Notes: a model not told the origin generated them from the sequence alone. A stretch of 64,000 nucleotides of DNA from Motacilla alba alba (GCF_015832195.1 NC_052032.1:4718618-4782617); one strand, 5' to 3'; counted from the stretch's first letter, positions 22,922-36,179 are shown. A program made the numbers and translations.

Positions 22922-25900
22922 TTGCCCCCTTTCCACAGCTGCAGGGCTGGGAGCTGCTGACCCTTCCTCAACTGAGCATCCTGCCACGGGCTAAGGCAGC
23001 AGGGACAGGTATTCTCATCCTGATGGGAAAAAAAAAAACAGGGACTCATTTTCCTCAGCTAAAAGCTGCTGCAAAAGATAGTTTATGCTTTAGTGAAAAG
23101 CCAGATATGGTTAAGCTCCTTTTCTCACAAAGATATTCAGCATTTTTTTTCTGTGTTTACTTGAGAATTTCCCTGGGAGGAGCTCAAATGTCCCAGGGTA
23201 AAAATAAAAAAGTTGCTGCAGTATCACAGCAATCCTGGAAAGGGAGGCACAGACACGATCCTGGTGAACTCAGTGGGATGAAGTGCACAAAAGTAAATAA
23301 TCAGGGAATTTTTGAGTAAATACTACAGCAGCAGCAGCCCCTCCTGCCTGCTCCCCCTGGCTGTCTTGTGAACTGAGAGCATCTGTCCACATCTCCCCGT
23401 GCCAGAAGGATTACCACAGAAAGGAATTTACATTCTGTCAATTAAAACACCATCAAGCCAAGGATTAAAGTCACAAACACATGAATTAGAGAGCGCGCCA
23501 AGGGACTCTACCTATCTATCTTTCATGACTTTTTGAAGCACATGGTAGAGGAGCATTAAAGGCACCTTTAATCTGCTGCATGGACGTGCATGGCATCCAC
23601 TTAGAGGGGTGGCCAGTGAGGTGGCAACCAGCACAGGGCAAGCACAAGCCAGGACTGGCATCTGTCTCCCTCTCAGACTTCGTGCACAAGTTGTACTTCC
23701 CCTCTCTCAAAGGAAAGTGATCATAAAGTGTTGAATATTACTGGGACAGGCACTAAAACACTGCCCCCAAAACTGCTGAAAGTGCTTCATGCAAGGGATC
23801 AAAATAAAAACTGGGCAAAACTGAGCTGACCCCCAGCTGACACTGAGGAGAAATTGGGCTGCCCAGTATTTATTCCCCCAGCACTGGGTACAGGACCATG
23901 CTCCAGCATTTCCTGCAGCAGCTCATGCTGAATTTCAGCTTTGGCTTAAAGCTTATGAGAATGAAGATGGAAGTTACGAATGGTTTGCAAAACAGGGGAA
24001 TAAAAAACCCCAATTTGATGCCATCAAATAAGCTGGTGGTGGAGGAATGGGTTCAGCCCCCGTGCCAGATTGCCCATCAGGAGGTGAATGTGCTGATGGT
24101 TTTATGTTTTATGGCCTGGGTTAACGCTGCTGGGGTTTGCACTGAATCAAGGTGGAGCAGATGGCAGGAGGGTTTCCATGTTGTAGCCAGGCTACATTTC
24201 CAATTCAAATGGCAGCACTTGGCTCCACTAAAGGAGAGAAGCAAGGAAAGAAGTTCAGGGTATTCTGTATTCCAGTGCAGAAAGACCAAAACATTTTGAT
24301 TTCAGCCTAAGTTACCTTTTGGGTATATTTAGTGCACAAAATGGCCTTTCTTCCCCCATGACTAGTGGCAGGCAGAGCAAAAATGCAATGGAATAGAATA
24401 AGAATGGCATATTTTGTCTCATAACTGTCCTCATATCACTTGGGTAAGAGAGTGTGGTAGAAAAATCACTGTGGGGGAGCTTAAAAGACAGAGTTTATCC
24501 CCTGATTCAGCCTCCAGCTTTCTGCACAGTGCTCAGAACCACAATTCCTCTCACCTCAAATGAAGCAACAATCCTTTCCTTTACATCCTCCACACATTGT
24601 CAATTTTTCGTGGGAGGAACTGTGAACACTTTGTGTACTCTGCTCAGGAGCAGCATCTCGAGCTGCTATCTTAATTCCCCATAATAAATGAGAGTGTGAA
24701 TTGGCACACACCAGGGCTTGTGCTCTGGGCTTGGCACACCCTGCTCACCCCGGGCTCCCAGCCCTGTGCCTTCCACAAGAGCAAAGGCAGTCTAATTACA
24801 GTCAGGGCAGATTATTGCAATTTGATTACAGGCTTGGCTCTGATGGCTCCCCTGTGCTACTGGGAGAAGAGAAGGAGTACAGGCTCTGTCCTGTGGAGAC
24901 TGTGATACAAATGAGGAGAGAGAAGATGGAAAATCCACAGTGGAGAAAATGGACAGTGGCTGCAGCCTCCGGGTCATCAGTCTGTATATTTTAATAATGA
25001 TAAAGTGGCAGCAGCTTGCCCAGCAAAGGTCAAAAATTGTGTGATCCAGAGAGGAAGGGAAGCAAAGGAGCTGTGTACTTTACCAAAATTCTTATCTTTA
25101 ATCTGCAGCACCTCCATTTACCGCAGTGAATTTACTCATCTTCAGCTTTATTTGAGTGCAGGCTTCAGCCCTGGGCACAGCAATGGGTGCAGAACTGGGG
25201 CAGGAGGAGCAGCTTGTACCATAACATGCACTGAGCATCCGGCGTGGCTCCGTGTGAGCAGACCCTGCCACATGAGGAGCCCTGTCTGCCCTGCTCCTCA
25301 TCTCTGTCCCCTGTGTCCACAGTCCTGCATTCATGGGACCCTCACTCCATCTAAGTTCTTCTCCCTGTCTCATTTTTACAAGAGGATCTAAAGCACAGCC
25401 ACTCCTTCCAGAGCCCTGAAGTCTTTAATGATTAGAGGCTGAGTCCAAGCCCAAGTTACACTGGTTTTTTTAGATCCACCCAGCAGTAAACCATTCCAAC
25501 ACCTCTGTATAAAAGGCCAAAACTCACCATTCATATTGCCTCTGAACCCTCTGTTGGTATCTCTGTCACTGCCTCACTTCTACCAACCACAGTGATGAAA
25601 CTCAACAAACACTGGGAAGCACAAGAGCCTCTTCCTCCTGCTTTCCTCTCTGCTCTGCCCTTACACTCCCAGCACAGCTGCAAACTGCCTGCAAGCTCCA
25701 GAGGGCTTTTTTTCCCCTGGTTGTGATTGCTTCACCACCCAAGAGTTACCCCTGCTCTGAGGACTGAGCTGCTGCCAAAACTCCAAACTTCCCCCTGCTG
25801 AGCCCCTTCCTTGGCATCAGCCTTCCTGCTGGCCATGGCACAGCTCCTGCCTGCCAGCCTCGGGAAAAGGGAGAGCTGAGGGACAGGGCATCCAGCACTG

Positions 25901-25961
25901 CTCACACAGGCATCCCACAGCAAAAACTGGAGAGTTTCACCCCATACCCCAGCCCAGAGGG
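22922..25961. other. Unique sequence between two direct repeats
   Basis: Three kilobases with no retroviral gag, pol or env similarity that I can see, so the two flanking repeats are unlikely to be the LTRs of one provirus. No cellular gene recognised; frames at 23898-24299 and 25005-25391 look random. Confidence 0.5.
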
Positions 25962-26221
25962 TTGAAAAGCCTGCCTAAGTTTTCTTTTAAATGGTTTATT
26001 AAAGCTCAGTACATTTTTAGGCATGTCTGCTGGTTCAGCTGCTCCAGGAGCACAGCAAAGTCTGGTCCACTCATCTCCTGAGAGCTCCTTCCCTTGTAGG
26101 ATCTCCCCTGGCTTTCCAAGCTTTAGGAGCACTGGTGGCTCACCGAGTTAATCTGGATCCAAAGGAGCAGAGGACAGGGCTGGGTGGGACAGAGGGAGGG
26201 CTGAGGGCAGGCTGGCTGTTC
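25962..26221 (-). repeat. Unclassified dispersed repeat, copy 2 of 2
   Basis: The partner of 22659-22921, 260 bp, same orientation, 3.3 kb downstream. Similarity starts at TTGAAAAGCCTGC and ends at GGCTGGCTGTTC in both. Flanking DNA differs at once on each side, and I found no convincing target-site duplication for either copy. The shared minus-strand frame is open here too, running to 25902, beyond the repeat. Confidence 0.8.
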
Positions 26222-29200
26222 CCTCTTTGAGGCAGGGAAGCAAAAAGCAGCCCTGGTTTCACCTCTGTAGGCCAGGGCAGAGCTGCAGTGTGCCCGGGGT
26301 ACCCATTTTGTACCCAGCACCTCCCAGGCTCACTGACACTGCACCAGGTCACTGGGGGGCAATGAGTGCCATCACACACCTCAGTAAAGCACAGTTCCTT
26401 CCCTCTCTTTGCAAGGCAAATTTTCACAGGAATAGGATGTGAATGTCACTGGAGATGCTGGTCCCTGTGTGTGGGAGACAGCTCCTGCCCTCGAGCTGCC
26501 GCTGCCTGGAGAAGATGTGAAGGTGAAATTGAAGGGACTAACTCCAAATAACATTGTGAATTACAGCCTTGCTAGGGGAGGACACAATTCCATCACCCCT
26601 GGCCTCCTGTTTTCCATAAAATTTGTCTTTAAGCAAAATATTACAGCCCAAATTGAATCATATGGAAAACACACAGCAGCCCCCTCACTGCATTTTTGAG
26701 CGGTGCTACGCTGAGGCACCTCTAAATTCAGTGGCATTCCATCCCTTTTCCTCAGTATAATCCATGGAGTTTGGACTGACCCCTACTCCTAAAGGCAGGA
26801 AAGTTGCAGCCATTCACCCCAGGGTTGGTTTCGGCTTCCTACAGCCACATTAGCTCTTTAATGCAGCATTCCACAATATTAGGTGCTTTCCTCGAGCAAT
26901 GAGTGATGAAGACACTTAGAGAGAACTTTACAGCACTTCAGCTGACAATTTTCTGGGTTGATTGTGCACCTCCCTCCTGTCAGAGGTCTCTGCACCACAG
27001 ATGGTGTTTTACATATAGCAGTAAAATGACATAGTTGGAACTGCAGCATATGTGCCTTTGCTGTGCCTCTGCATCCCAGGCAAGTCCACTGGGTTTCCAG
27101 CTCGCTCCCATTTTGCAAAGCTCAGCTTAACAGATGGGATGCTGGCCTCTTGTTCTTCCTCCAGCTGATGGAAAGGATTGCAATCGTAGAGTGGAGAAAA
27201 AGAAAATGAGAAGGACCTTGCTCATGAATGTTATAATGTTTCCCTCCACTACAAAGCCGTGGCTTTGCAACGTTGTGAAATTGCTGTTCTCTATTTCCCA
27301 GTGTCCCTCAAAATAAATTGGTAGCAAGCACTTTCATGGGTTTCCATTTAAGAGAATCCTGCAGGTTGTTTGGTTTTTTAAGCTTGTGGAGTATTTCCCA
27401 CCTGATTCATTGAGGGTTATTACAGAGGGGAATTTAGCACTGCCTGGAGTTCCTGGGCTGTCCATCCTGGGAATGTGATGCTCTTTTCAGCTACAGACCA
27501 TTCCAGCAGGGACTGGGGAGGATGATTTCCCAGAGATGCTCACCAGTGTGCTCAGGCTGCCCTCAGCCAGGAGGGCAATTCCCACTTGGACAGTGCCTCC
27601 TCCCCCAAACCCCTCTGCTGTGGGATGTGCTCTGGTGGAAACCTGGCTTAGCCTTCCTTGTGCTGCAGCTTCCCAAGGAAGGTGCTGCCCTGGCTGAGGG
27701 TCAGTGCTGGACAGGAGATCAGTGACCCTGCCAGACCCTAAGTGCTGATCCAAGAGGCACTGGAGACACCATCAGAGGATGCTACCCCAAGGACAGCCAC
27801 GACAGAAGAACAGATGGGATTGAGATCAAGATATGAAACTTGTTAGCCTGGCTTAACCTTTAATAAAATTGATCTCAGCCTACTCACAGCTGGAAAACAC
27901 ACTAGGAATGGTCTGAAGGGAGTTTGGGGAGCTGTGAGCACATTCCACAGCCTCTTTTCCATTTCTTCCAACCTGACACCCACCCAAAGAAATTACATTT
28001 CCTCCTTGAGAGAGAGAGAAGCACGAGCTGCCTCCTGGAGCAAGCCCAGCCCTGGGATCAGTGTGCCCACAGAGCCCAGCTCAGGCTCCCGGTGCCTCCT
28101 ACAGAGTCCTTGTGACATCCAGCCAAAACACACCCAGCAAAGCTGTGGCTGCCTTGACAGCCTTTGCTTCTGTCCAGTCCCCAGGGATGAGGCACTTCTG
28201 GGCTCCTGTCCAGGCAGGGAGAGAGGCAGAGCAGTGTTTGCTGTGTCCAGCTTTCAAACCTCTCCCCTGCACAGACCTGGCCATTCCTGGGCCTGTCCTA
28301 CAGCCTTGTCACCCTTCCCTCACACAGGCACAGCATTTCACTCTACCTGCAGTTGTAAGGGTGCAGTAGTAGGGGCATAAACCATGCAAACACCCTGTAT
28401 TTCTTTGTATTTTCAGCTGACTGCTCAAAATTTAGTTCATACTAAAATATTCCTGAGGAGGCAGCAGAACTTCCCTGTCCCTTTCCTTTTGATACCCAAA
28501 GAAAATCAAGATAAAGCTGAGTTGAGGCAATGACATCAGCTCATATTGCTGTTGTCTCACACTGTTTGGCAGTTTTTAATCTCAGAACTCCAGCTTTCAG
28601 AGCCATGTGATAAGGCTCAGAAAATATAGAAAGATAATGCAAGTGTCTCTACCTTTTCATTGGAGAGAAAAAATTTAAAATTGAATCCCTGCAACCCATT
28701 ACAGGGTCGGAAAAGATACAGCAACAAATGTCTGGAACTTCCCTTTCTTCATCAAGGAAAACATGGCCATTTTGGAACAAAGCTTTTGATTTCTAGGAGC
28801 AATTCACTCATGAATGCTCAAGGTTGCCAACTTCAGCCCTCCCCTGCATTCCAGGAGCATATGACAAGGAGACTTGCTATATCAGCTAACTTGTAAACAC
28901 TGAAAACTGTCTGTATTTATGTCGAATAATCACTTTTGCAGGGCAAGCAAAAAACAAAGATCATGGTGCTCAAAAAAAAGTGGGGGGGGGGACAAGCTGA
29001 AATCAATACACCTTTAGTTTTCTTGTCTCAGCAAAAGGAGAGTCTGAGGCAGCTTTTTAACCCTTTCCCACTCTGAAGAAGATGAGAAACAACTCCAAAC
29101 TGATCTGTGTCTTGTCATGTCTGCTCACATTAATTCTCTGATCTGACTCGAGATGTTGTGACAACAGCCTAGGCCCATGCCCAATAAAGATTTTAAAATA

Positions 29201-29470
29201 CAAGATGTGTATGGTAAAATATTAAGACTGATGGCAAGTGCAGTGCGTGGGTAGAGAGGAGCAGGATCCCTGCCTGGCAGGAGGTGTGGCCCTGCACCCC
29301 AGGGGCCCATGTCTTGTGTGATCCATCACTTGATGGGCACAGGACACCCCCCAGCATCTCCAGAGGAGCAGCTGAGCTGCCTCACAGCCCTGCTCACCTC
29401 CCTGTCCTCAAATTATTGCCTGTATTGAGAGTGAGCAAACACAGCACTTTTCCCACTGCATCATAAGCCA
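26222..29470. other. Unique sequence
   Basis: No gene or repeat family recognised over 3.2 kb. A run of ten G lies at 28982-28991, preceded by an A run. Frames at 27934-28380 (+) and 27487-27753 (-) do not resemble known proteins. Confidence 0.45.
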
Positions 29471-29568
29471 GAGAATGGTTTAGGATGGAAAAGACCTCCA
29501 AGATCATCGAGTGCAGCTGTTCCCCCAGCACCGCCAGGTCCAGCACAAACCCATGTCCCGTTGATGCC
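29471..29568 (-). mobile_element. CR1 LINE 3' end, left part (split by LTR)
   Basis: The reverse complement of a CR1 3' end: GAGAATGGTTTAGGATGGAA, AAGACCTCCAAGATCATCGA, TTCCCCCAGCACCGCCAGGT and AAACCCATGTCCC. The expected next CR1 phrase is displaced to 30023 by the LTR. Confidence 0.88.
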
Positions 29569-30022
29569 TTGTGAAGGCTGACCTAGAACAGAGAATGGAC
29601 AGGGTTAAAGAATAAAGCAGGGATTTATTAAAAGGCCTCCATGGATCCACCTTGGGCAGCGCAAGAGCCCAGCCAGGGCTGCACCCAAGGTGAACCAAAA
29701 TGGTCCCAAAATGCACAACCAGTTATGAAGTCTCTTCCTTGGATCAGTTCTGCTCCATTTGCACCTTGCAGTTCATTGTCTAGTTCCAGCTTTAGCCCAT
29801 GCACTCCCATCCTGCCTGTTTTTCTCTCCTCAGCCCACGCTGTTTGTGCTCTTGGACTGAGATTTGGATCATTTGTCCTTGGTGCCCAGCTGGAGCAGGA
29901 ATTGTTTTGTCTCCCTGCTCTGTGCAGAGAGCTCCCCATCCCCTGATGTGAAGCTCAGACCCACACACTAAAGCAGCACAGAATCTGAAAAATAGAAAAG
30001 CTAAAACCTGAGGCACCACCCA
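29569..30022 (-). mobile_element. Solo LTR inserted in a CR1
   Basis: About 454 bp separate the two halves of a CR1. The plus strand begins (T)TGTGAAGGCTGACC and ends GGCACCACCCA. TTTATT at 29624-29629 is AATAAA on the minus strand, about 55 bp from the minus-strand 3' end, so the LTR reads on the minus strand. The phrases GCAGGGATTTATTAAAAGGC and CAGAGAGCTCCCCATCCC match, from memory, a common passerine LTR family. The target-site duplication is blurred (the CR1 bases around 29563-29569 and 30023-30028 overlap only loosely), so the ends are good to a few bases. No internal region is present. Confidence 0.8.
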
Positions 30023-30100
30023 AGCACCACATGCACATGTTTTGTGAGCACTTCAGGGATGGTGATTGCACCGCTTCCCTGGGCAGCATGCTACAAATGA
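30023..30100 (-). mobile_element. CR1 LINE fragment, right part
   Basis: CR1 similarity resumes after the LTR: CACATGCACATGTTTTGTGA, GCACTTCAGGGATGGTGATT and CTTCCCTGGGCAGCATGCTA, the reverse complement of the end of the ORF2 coding region. It fades near 30100. Confidence 0.85.
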
Positions 30101-32350
30101 ACCACAAAACCTCTACATCCACATCCCAGGCTTGTTCCGTTCTCCCTGGATGCCTCCTAGTCCCAGAAAAGGCCAGAGCTTCATGGTGCTGCAGGCTGAG
30201 GAAATCAGAGCCAGGCTGCCAGCTCAGCTTCCTCAGCCTCTAACATATGCAGGTAGCAGCTCTGGTCCCTATGATGTCACCCCAGGATTAGCATGCTGAT
30301 TAACAGCTGGTTTCTTGCCATTCTAATAGGCTCTAAATACCTCTCCGAGGAGCTCCTAGCAGGAATTGGATTTTGGAAGGGGTGGGAGGGGGTATTTTGT
30401 ATTCACAGGGTCTTCTTCATACCCACAGGGCATTCAGTAATTCTCAGTAATTGTCCTACACTTTATACTTAAAGCTCATTGTTTTCAAAAAGCATTTCAT
30501 TGGCAGGGGCTGATGCAGTCTCTGTCCCCCATTCCTGGCTCCCCCTTTTCCCTCTTGAATTATTGATCTTTCAGCAGAACAGGATTTGTCTTCATTATAC
30601 GTGAGCTGCAATCACCACAGATATTAGTGTAAGCTCATGGTGGCAGATTGATTAGTTCCTTGCATATGGAAGCAGGGGGTCCCTCCCACTTTATCAGGGA
30701 TCCCCAGAGCCAGCTGTTCTTTACAGGACAAAAAAATGGAAATTAGATTTCAGTTAAATACATCAGAAATTAGAGTAGATGTTATTATTTGAAAATGTCA
30801 AGCTTGGGGAAAGAGTGTTCCTCAAAGGACTAAAAAAAAAAAAAAAGGTGTTTTATGGAAATACTGGCGGCATCACTCTTTGCTTCAGTGATTTCCAAGT
30901 GGGAAAAACTTGAGTTTTCCTTCCGACCACTCATGACCAAGAGATCTAAGAGCAATCGTCCTCAGCAGCGTGCAAAACTAAACAGTGATAGGAATAAAAA
31001 CTCACTCACCCTTAGGGACCAGAGCTGCAAAAATCAAGTCTGCATTCCCAGCCCTGGAGCATCATTCCTGCTGGTCTTTGCTTGTTGCAAGCAGGAAGTT
31101 CAAGAGCTAAAGATAGCCAGGGAGAGATGTTTTTCCACCAGAACCCACTGGAGCTGATGTGCAAGGAAACAACAGGCATCAGCCAGGCTTTAATTTCTCC
31201 TGCAGTCACAGGCATATGGGACCAAAGGGGATGAGAAATGTGCACCAGGGCCACAAAACCCTCACACTCTGGGCCACCAGGAGCACTGGCCATGGTGGTG
31301 GCAATGGCCAGGCACCACACAGCACCACACAGGTGCCAGGTGAAACACAGCAGGCTTACACAGGTGATGGACATCCCACACCTGGGGATCCCACAGCATC
31401 CCCTTAGTCCTTCTTCACCCCAATCTTCTTGGTGATGGGGGCTCAGAGTTGTCCTCCTGGAGGTGCCGCCTTTAAACAGTCCGTGTTCTGGGTGGCTGCA
31501 GATGTTCCCACAACTTGGGCTGCCATGGATAAAGCAGTGGTTGCCTTCCTTCTCCCACAGTGTGCACAGCAGGAATTCTTGTTTGGTGTGCTGACCAAAC
31601 CTTCACCTCCTTTAGGCCTGGAATTAGCTCCTTCCTGTTTCAAATTCCTCTCCTGTCTCAAGTTCCAGCTGTGGTGGTTTATCCTACAGTTCCTCCTGTG
31701 GCCTTGACACGGTTTGAGACAGGCACCTGCATTCTTTAAGTCCTTACAAGGTCACAGCCTCTTGCCTTGGGCTCCCAATCCCAGAGGTCATCCTGGAGCT
31801 GGCACTGCAGCCACCTGAAAGGATTCCTCAACAGCTGGAAGTTCCCAAAGACAAACCTGACCTCGGATCCACAAAGAAACAGGTTGGCCTCTACCTACAG
31901 CAACCAAGAGCAGGGAGAGCTCAGCACTGTCCCATCACCTGTGGAGCAGCTGCTGCAGAGGGTGACTGAGCTGCAGAGTCATCACGGGGCTTTTGTGTGT
32001 GTGTGTCTTACATGAAAAATGACAAGAAACAGTCTTTTCCCTAAGGAGAAGTCTGAGAGTTTTGACATTGCGGCCTACTGGTAAAAAAAAAAAAAAATTA
32101 AAAAAAAAAACTTACAGATTTTTGTTCTATACTTAGACAGTCCACAGAGCCAACCCAAGCAAGCCCACTCAACATCTTGTATCCTGATTGACAGTTTGCT
32201 TTCTGCTTGGAAAGCTGTAATCAAGGCTGTTCCTGTTAATTCCCAGCACTGCTGCAAACGTCATTTTCTCTACCCACCCCTCTGACCCCTTCACACTTTC
32301 TTCTGTCACCTTCCCTCAGCGACTTCCTATCTATCACCCCTAAAACAACT
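30101..32350. other. Unique sequence
   Basis: No gene or repeat family recognised. A runs lie at about 30832-30846 and 32082-32110. Frames at 31012-31374 (-) and 31429-31707 (+) resemble nothing I know. Confidence 0.45.
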
Positions 32351-32864
32351 TGTTTCCCTCTCAAACCCTTTGTGGACTGTCAGACTAAACTGAGATAAGA
32401 TAAGGTTTAATCACACTGGTTATTTTAGATAGATCCAATTCCAGCTAATCAGAGTCAGTTATTACAGAAAGCTGCAGGTTTATTTAAGTAGAAATTAAGC
32501 TATACAGCTAATGTTTCTATTATGAGGACTCTTGCAAACAACTTGGTAATAGGCTGTTAGCACTTTTATATTCATAGCCTCTTTGGCCTGGAAGAACAAG
32601 ATGATTAACATATGTAAAAGCTCCAAATGATCAGCATCCTTGATGCTGATTCAAAGAACCTCCAAAGAGCCATTGCTCAGATATGTCCTTTTATAACCCA
32701 AACCATTTAATTTACATATTCATTTACATATGTCCCACAACACTTTAAAAGTTTCCGTTGGATTGGTTCAATAGCAATTCATTTATATTTATCTCACTTT
32801 CACATTTGTAACATCATTAGAGTCACAATGAGCTTAAAATACTGTAACAAAATCCTTGGTGTCA
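32351..32864 (-). mobile_element. Probable solo LTR
   Basis: A 514-bp AT-rich block. On the plus strand it starts TGTTTCCCTC and ends GGTGTCA. A perfect six-base direct repeat AACAAC sits one base outside each end (32344-32349 and 32866-32871). On the minus strand a TATA box, TTATAAAAGG (complement of 32687-32696), is followed about 200 bp later by AATAAA (complement of 32479-32484): promoter then polyadenylation signal, in the order of an LTR. A 9-bp perfect hairpin, ATCAGCATC-CTT-GATGCTGAT (32630-32650), lies between them. I have no second copy in the window to confirm the boundaries. Confidence 0.6.
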
Positions 32865-33555
32865 GAACAACCCCACCTCAGAAACGTCTTATTAAAATTC
32901 CTCATCACTGAGTCTCAAAACATCTTCTAATCATATTCCAGTGCAACAAATTAGCAAATCGCAAGGTTGTAGCTCACGTTATCCAATTAAATGAAAATGA
33001 AGGACTTTAGCTCTGTCAAAGACAAATTATTCCTACTGCTGCTTCCAGCCAACTTGGCCTCCAGTTTCTGGTCGTTTATCCACCTCAGCTAGGGAGAGAC
33101 ATCCTACACTAGTGAAGACACTTTGCTTCAAGGGCAGTGCCAAAGCGAGCTTCCCAAATTCCCCATTTTCCCACCTCCCTTTCCTCCTGGAGTCCCCGTG
33201 GCACCCCAGGCTCACTGAGATCACTGCTGATGGAGCAACCACCCCAACGAGGTGCTGGCCAGCCAGCAGAGCCCCAGTGTGCTTCAAGGTTCATAATAAC
33301 CCCTCACTTCTTCAACCCTCCGTCCCTAAAATAGCTCTCGTGTTTTGTCAGTCTTTCCTATTTATATTACAAGCTCTCCAGAGACTCTTTATTTAGAAGG
33401 CAGCACAATGGAGCCCCAATTCCCTCAGGAACATAGGTGACATTCCTTTCTTAATCACCATGATGACCCTTTCATTCCACATCCCGATCCCACTGTCACA
33501 CACAGACTCTATTTTTGGAGACACTTCACACACGTCAAAGGTGGTTAAATGGGTT

Positions 33556-33556
<1 letters not shown>

Positions 33557-33584
<28 letters not shown>
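33557..33584. repeat. (CAT)9 microsatellite
   Basis: Nine perfect CAT units plus one base. The His, Ile, Ser, Asp and Met runs in the frames crossing it are products of the repeat and not of a gene. Confidence 0.97.
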
Positions 33585-33586
<2 letters not shown>

Positions 33587-36179
33587 GGCAGAGGGAAAGT
33601 TTGCTACCATACAAGGACAAAGTCTGCCAGGAACAGAAAAGCTGCTCAGGAACCTTCTCACTTTTCCAAAGCTAACAGTGTCACTGACAAAGGCATTCAC
33701 AGGTTCCCTCTGCAACGGGCTGGAATTAACGAAGGGGTGAGTCATTTTTCATTTGCAGAATTTTAATGACTGTCATCATCAACAGCATTTGCATTCATTA
33801 TTCCTTCGTGACATACCAAAGAGCTGGAGAAATTTTTGCTCTTGGAAAACCACATCACTGCAATACAAGTTGTGTCAAGGCCTTAATATTTATTTGAATT
33901 GTTCTTGGCATGCTTTTTTTTCTTCTCAGAGTACCATGAAGCATATAATTACTGAAGTTAATATATAACCCTACATGCATGTCTCTATAAAATAGTGTAA
34001 ATATACCACAGAACCAATCATCTCTGTAACATAAATACTTTTCCATCGAAAGGTTTCATGGGTAGAGTTTTCTTCCCTTTTCAGCTGAGGGGCTGTGGGG
34101 CTTGGAAATCTGCAGCAGAGTGAAAATCCATAGACAGGGTTTTCAAAAGGAATAAAGGATACAGATTATGTTTTTTTTCATGGAAGATTTGGGGTGTCCC
34201 CATGAAGAACCTACCTTTTAAAGTTGCAGATACCTCAAAAACCACTTCCAGCATTTCCCCAGGTACAAAGATGAGGTGGGAGCCACTTCTGCAAAGCCAT
34301 ACCTGGCAATGAGCTGAGCACCAGAGGAAATATTCCCAAGAGGTTTGCCCCACATTTTCCACAGACCCAGTTTGGAGAGGCTGCCCAGCAGAGCAGTCCT
34401 GACAGCCAGTTCTGCTCCTGGTTTCCCTGGGGGGAATGATGACAGATGAGTCAGCTCACACCAAGCAAGAGAACAGCTTTTCTGATTTAGATTTTCCATC
34501 AATAAGAGCTCAGAGAGCAATACCTTGTGCCAGTTGGGTCAACAACAGATTCCAGAGTGTTCTGGTTTTTCATTATTTGATAAAAGAAATAAACCTCATC
34601 CAATACCGACCCAGCAGAGGGATAAAACCCTCTCCAAGGAAATTAAACACTCATGCTCTGACATCTGTGAGGGGAGACACAGGTAGGACAGGGCTGTGTT
34701 GGAGCTGCTCCAGGGGCTGGGTCTGATATGGGGACTGTCACTGCCACTCCTCAGACCTCAGCAGCCCTCAGGGCAAGGAGCACAAAACTGGGACCAGGAG
34801 CTACACTTGCTGTACCTTGAAGGGAATCTTAATGGATTTATTTATTATTTATAAAAAATAAATACTTATTGCTATATTTATTTCTATATCTTAATGTGGG
34901 AAAGCCACACTTTTACTATATAAGTAAATATAAATCTACATTTACTGATAGGAAGCTTTTTTCCCTTTGGTTTCAATCCTGGCTGTAGCAGAGCTTTGCT
35001 TTCATGTTGGAATATGCCTGGCACTGTAGATTTTCAGCATAATAAACCTGAGCTACAAAACTGACCTGTCACAGATCATTGCAAACCTGGCCCAGATTTT
35101 AAACCCATCACAAAACAGTGAAAGACTCCATATTTTATCTTTTATTCTTTTAAGCACAAATATAATTTATTTCATTCTTTGGTAGCCCAGTGAACACAAG
35201 CACCAGGAGCAGCAGAGGTTCCATGTAAAACAATTGGGGGTCTGTACTCCCTAGGCTAGCACTGCCTGTGTTTTATATGGTATTTTCTCTGCCTTAAATT
35301 CTACGTTCTGTTGATTTTCCCTAACTAATTAGAGAGACATTTTATGGTACCAAAGAGACATTTTCTTCCCTTTCAGTCCCAGACCTGCCAACTCCCTGAT
35401 TTCTCATCCTTATTTGATCAACAGGGAAAGTAATGACAAATTGGTCATTTACAATTCTCCAGGTGGATCCTCCATCCCTGGGTGTCTCTAACTAAGCCAG
35501 TCTGTGTCAGGAATTCCTGATGCCATCTTTTGAAAGCACTTGCAGAGCAAAGCTTGTAGGAAACAATGCACCAAAAGCCATATTTTATACTCTGCCTCCC
35601 CGTGCAGGACTCACACACACGTGGAGCAGCATTTAACAGTAGTTATCTCTACTCTATTGAAAAAGGAACTTTCCAATTTTCACTTATGTTAATACAAAAC
35701 CTAATGTCCTGTGGAAGCTGATGTGAGTTGTGCATGCATGAATTATTATCGATTTCCTTGCAAAGACTTATCTCTGGACTACAAACAGTCTCAACATAAA
35801 AGTTAAGGTGAAATACTCCCTCCAACGTATTACACAAAAGGAAACTATTTCCATTCTTCTGTGGGTAAACGGCAGGATATTGCTATGATACCCAGTTAAT
35901 CCTTTTGGATGAGCATTAGATTTTTCTTGGCACAGCATCTTGTACTACTCTAAAAAAAAATTTTAAAAAGGAGGAAAAAATGCTGTTGCCAAGGCATTAA
36001 GCAAGAAAATGTTGAATGCTATTCTTGCAAAAGGAGCTTGAATAAACTATCAATGCACAGGATAAAGTGGAAAATGCATGAGTCAGGCTGAGCCACTCTA
36101 TCTGCTGGGGAGAGTGGGGAGAGGAACACCCAGCAAGGCTCTGCCTGGGGCAGCAGAGAGCAGAGATGGAGATGCTGTC

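Noticed and set aside
22659..26221. The interval as a complete provirus bounded by two LTRs
   Set aside because: The end blocks lack TG...CA termini and target duplications that I can see, and no gag, pol or env trace lies between them.
33393..33745. Frames with poly-Asp, poly-His, poly-Ile, poly-Ser and poly-Met runs
   Set aside because: All come from the (CAT)9 microsatellite read in different frames.
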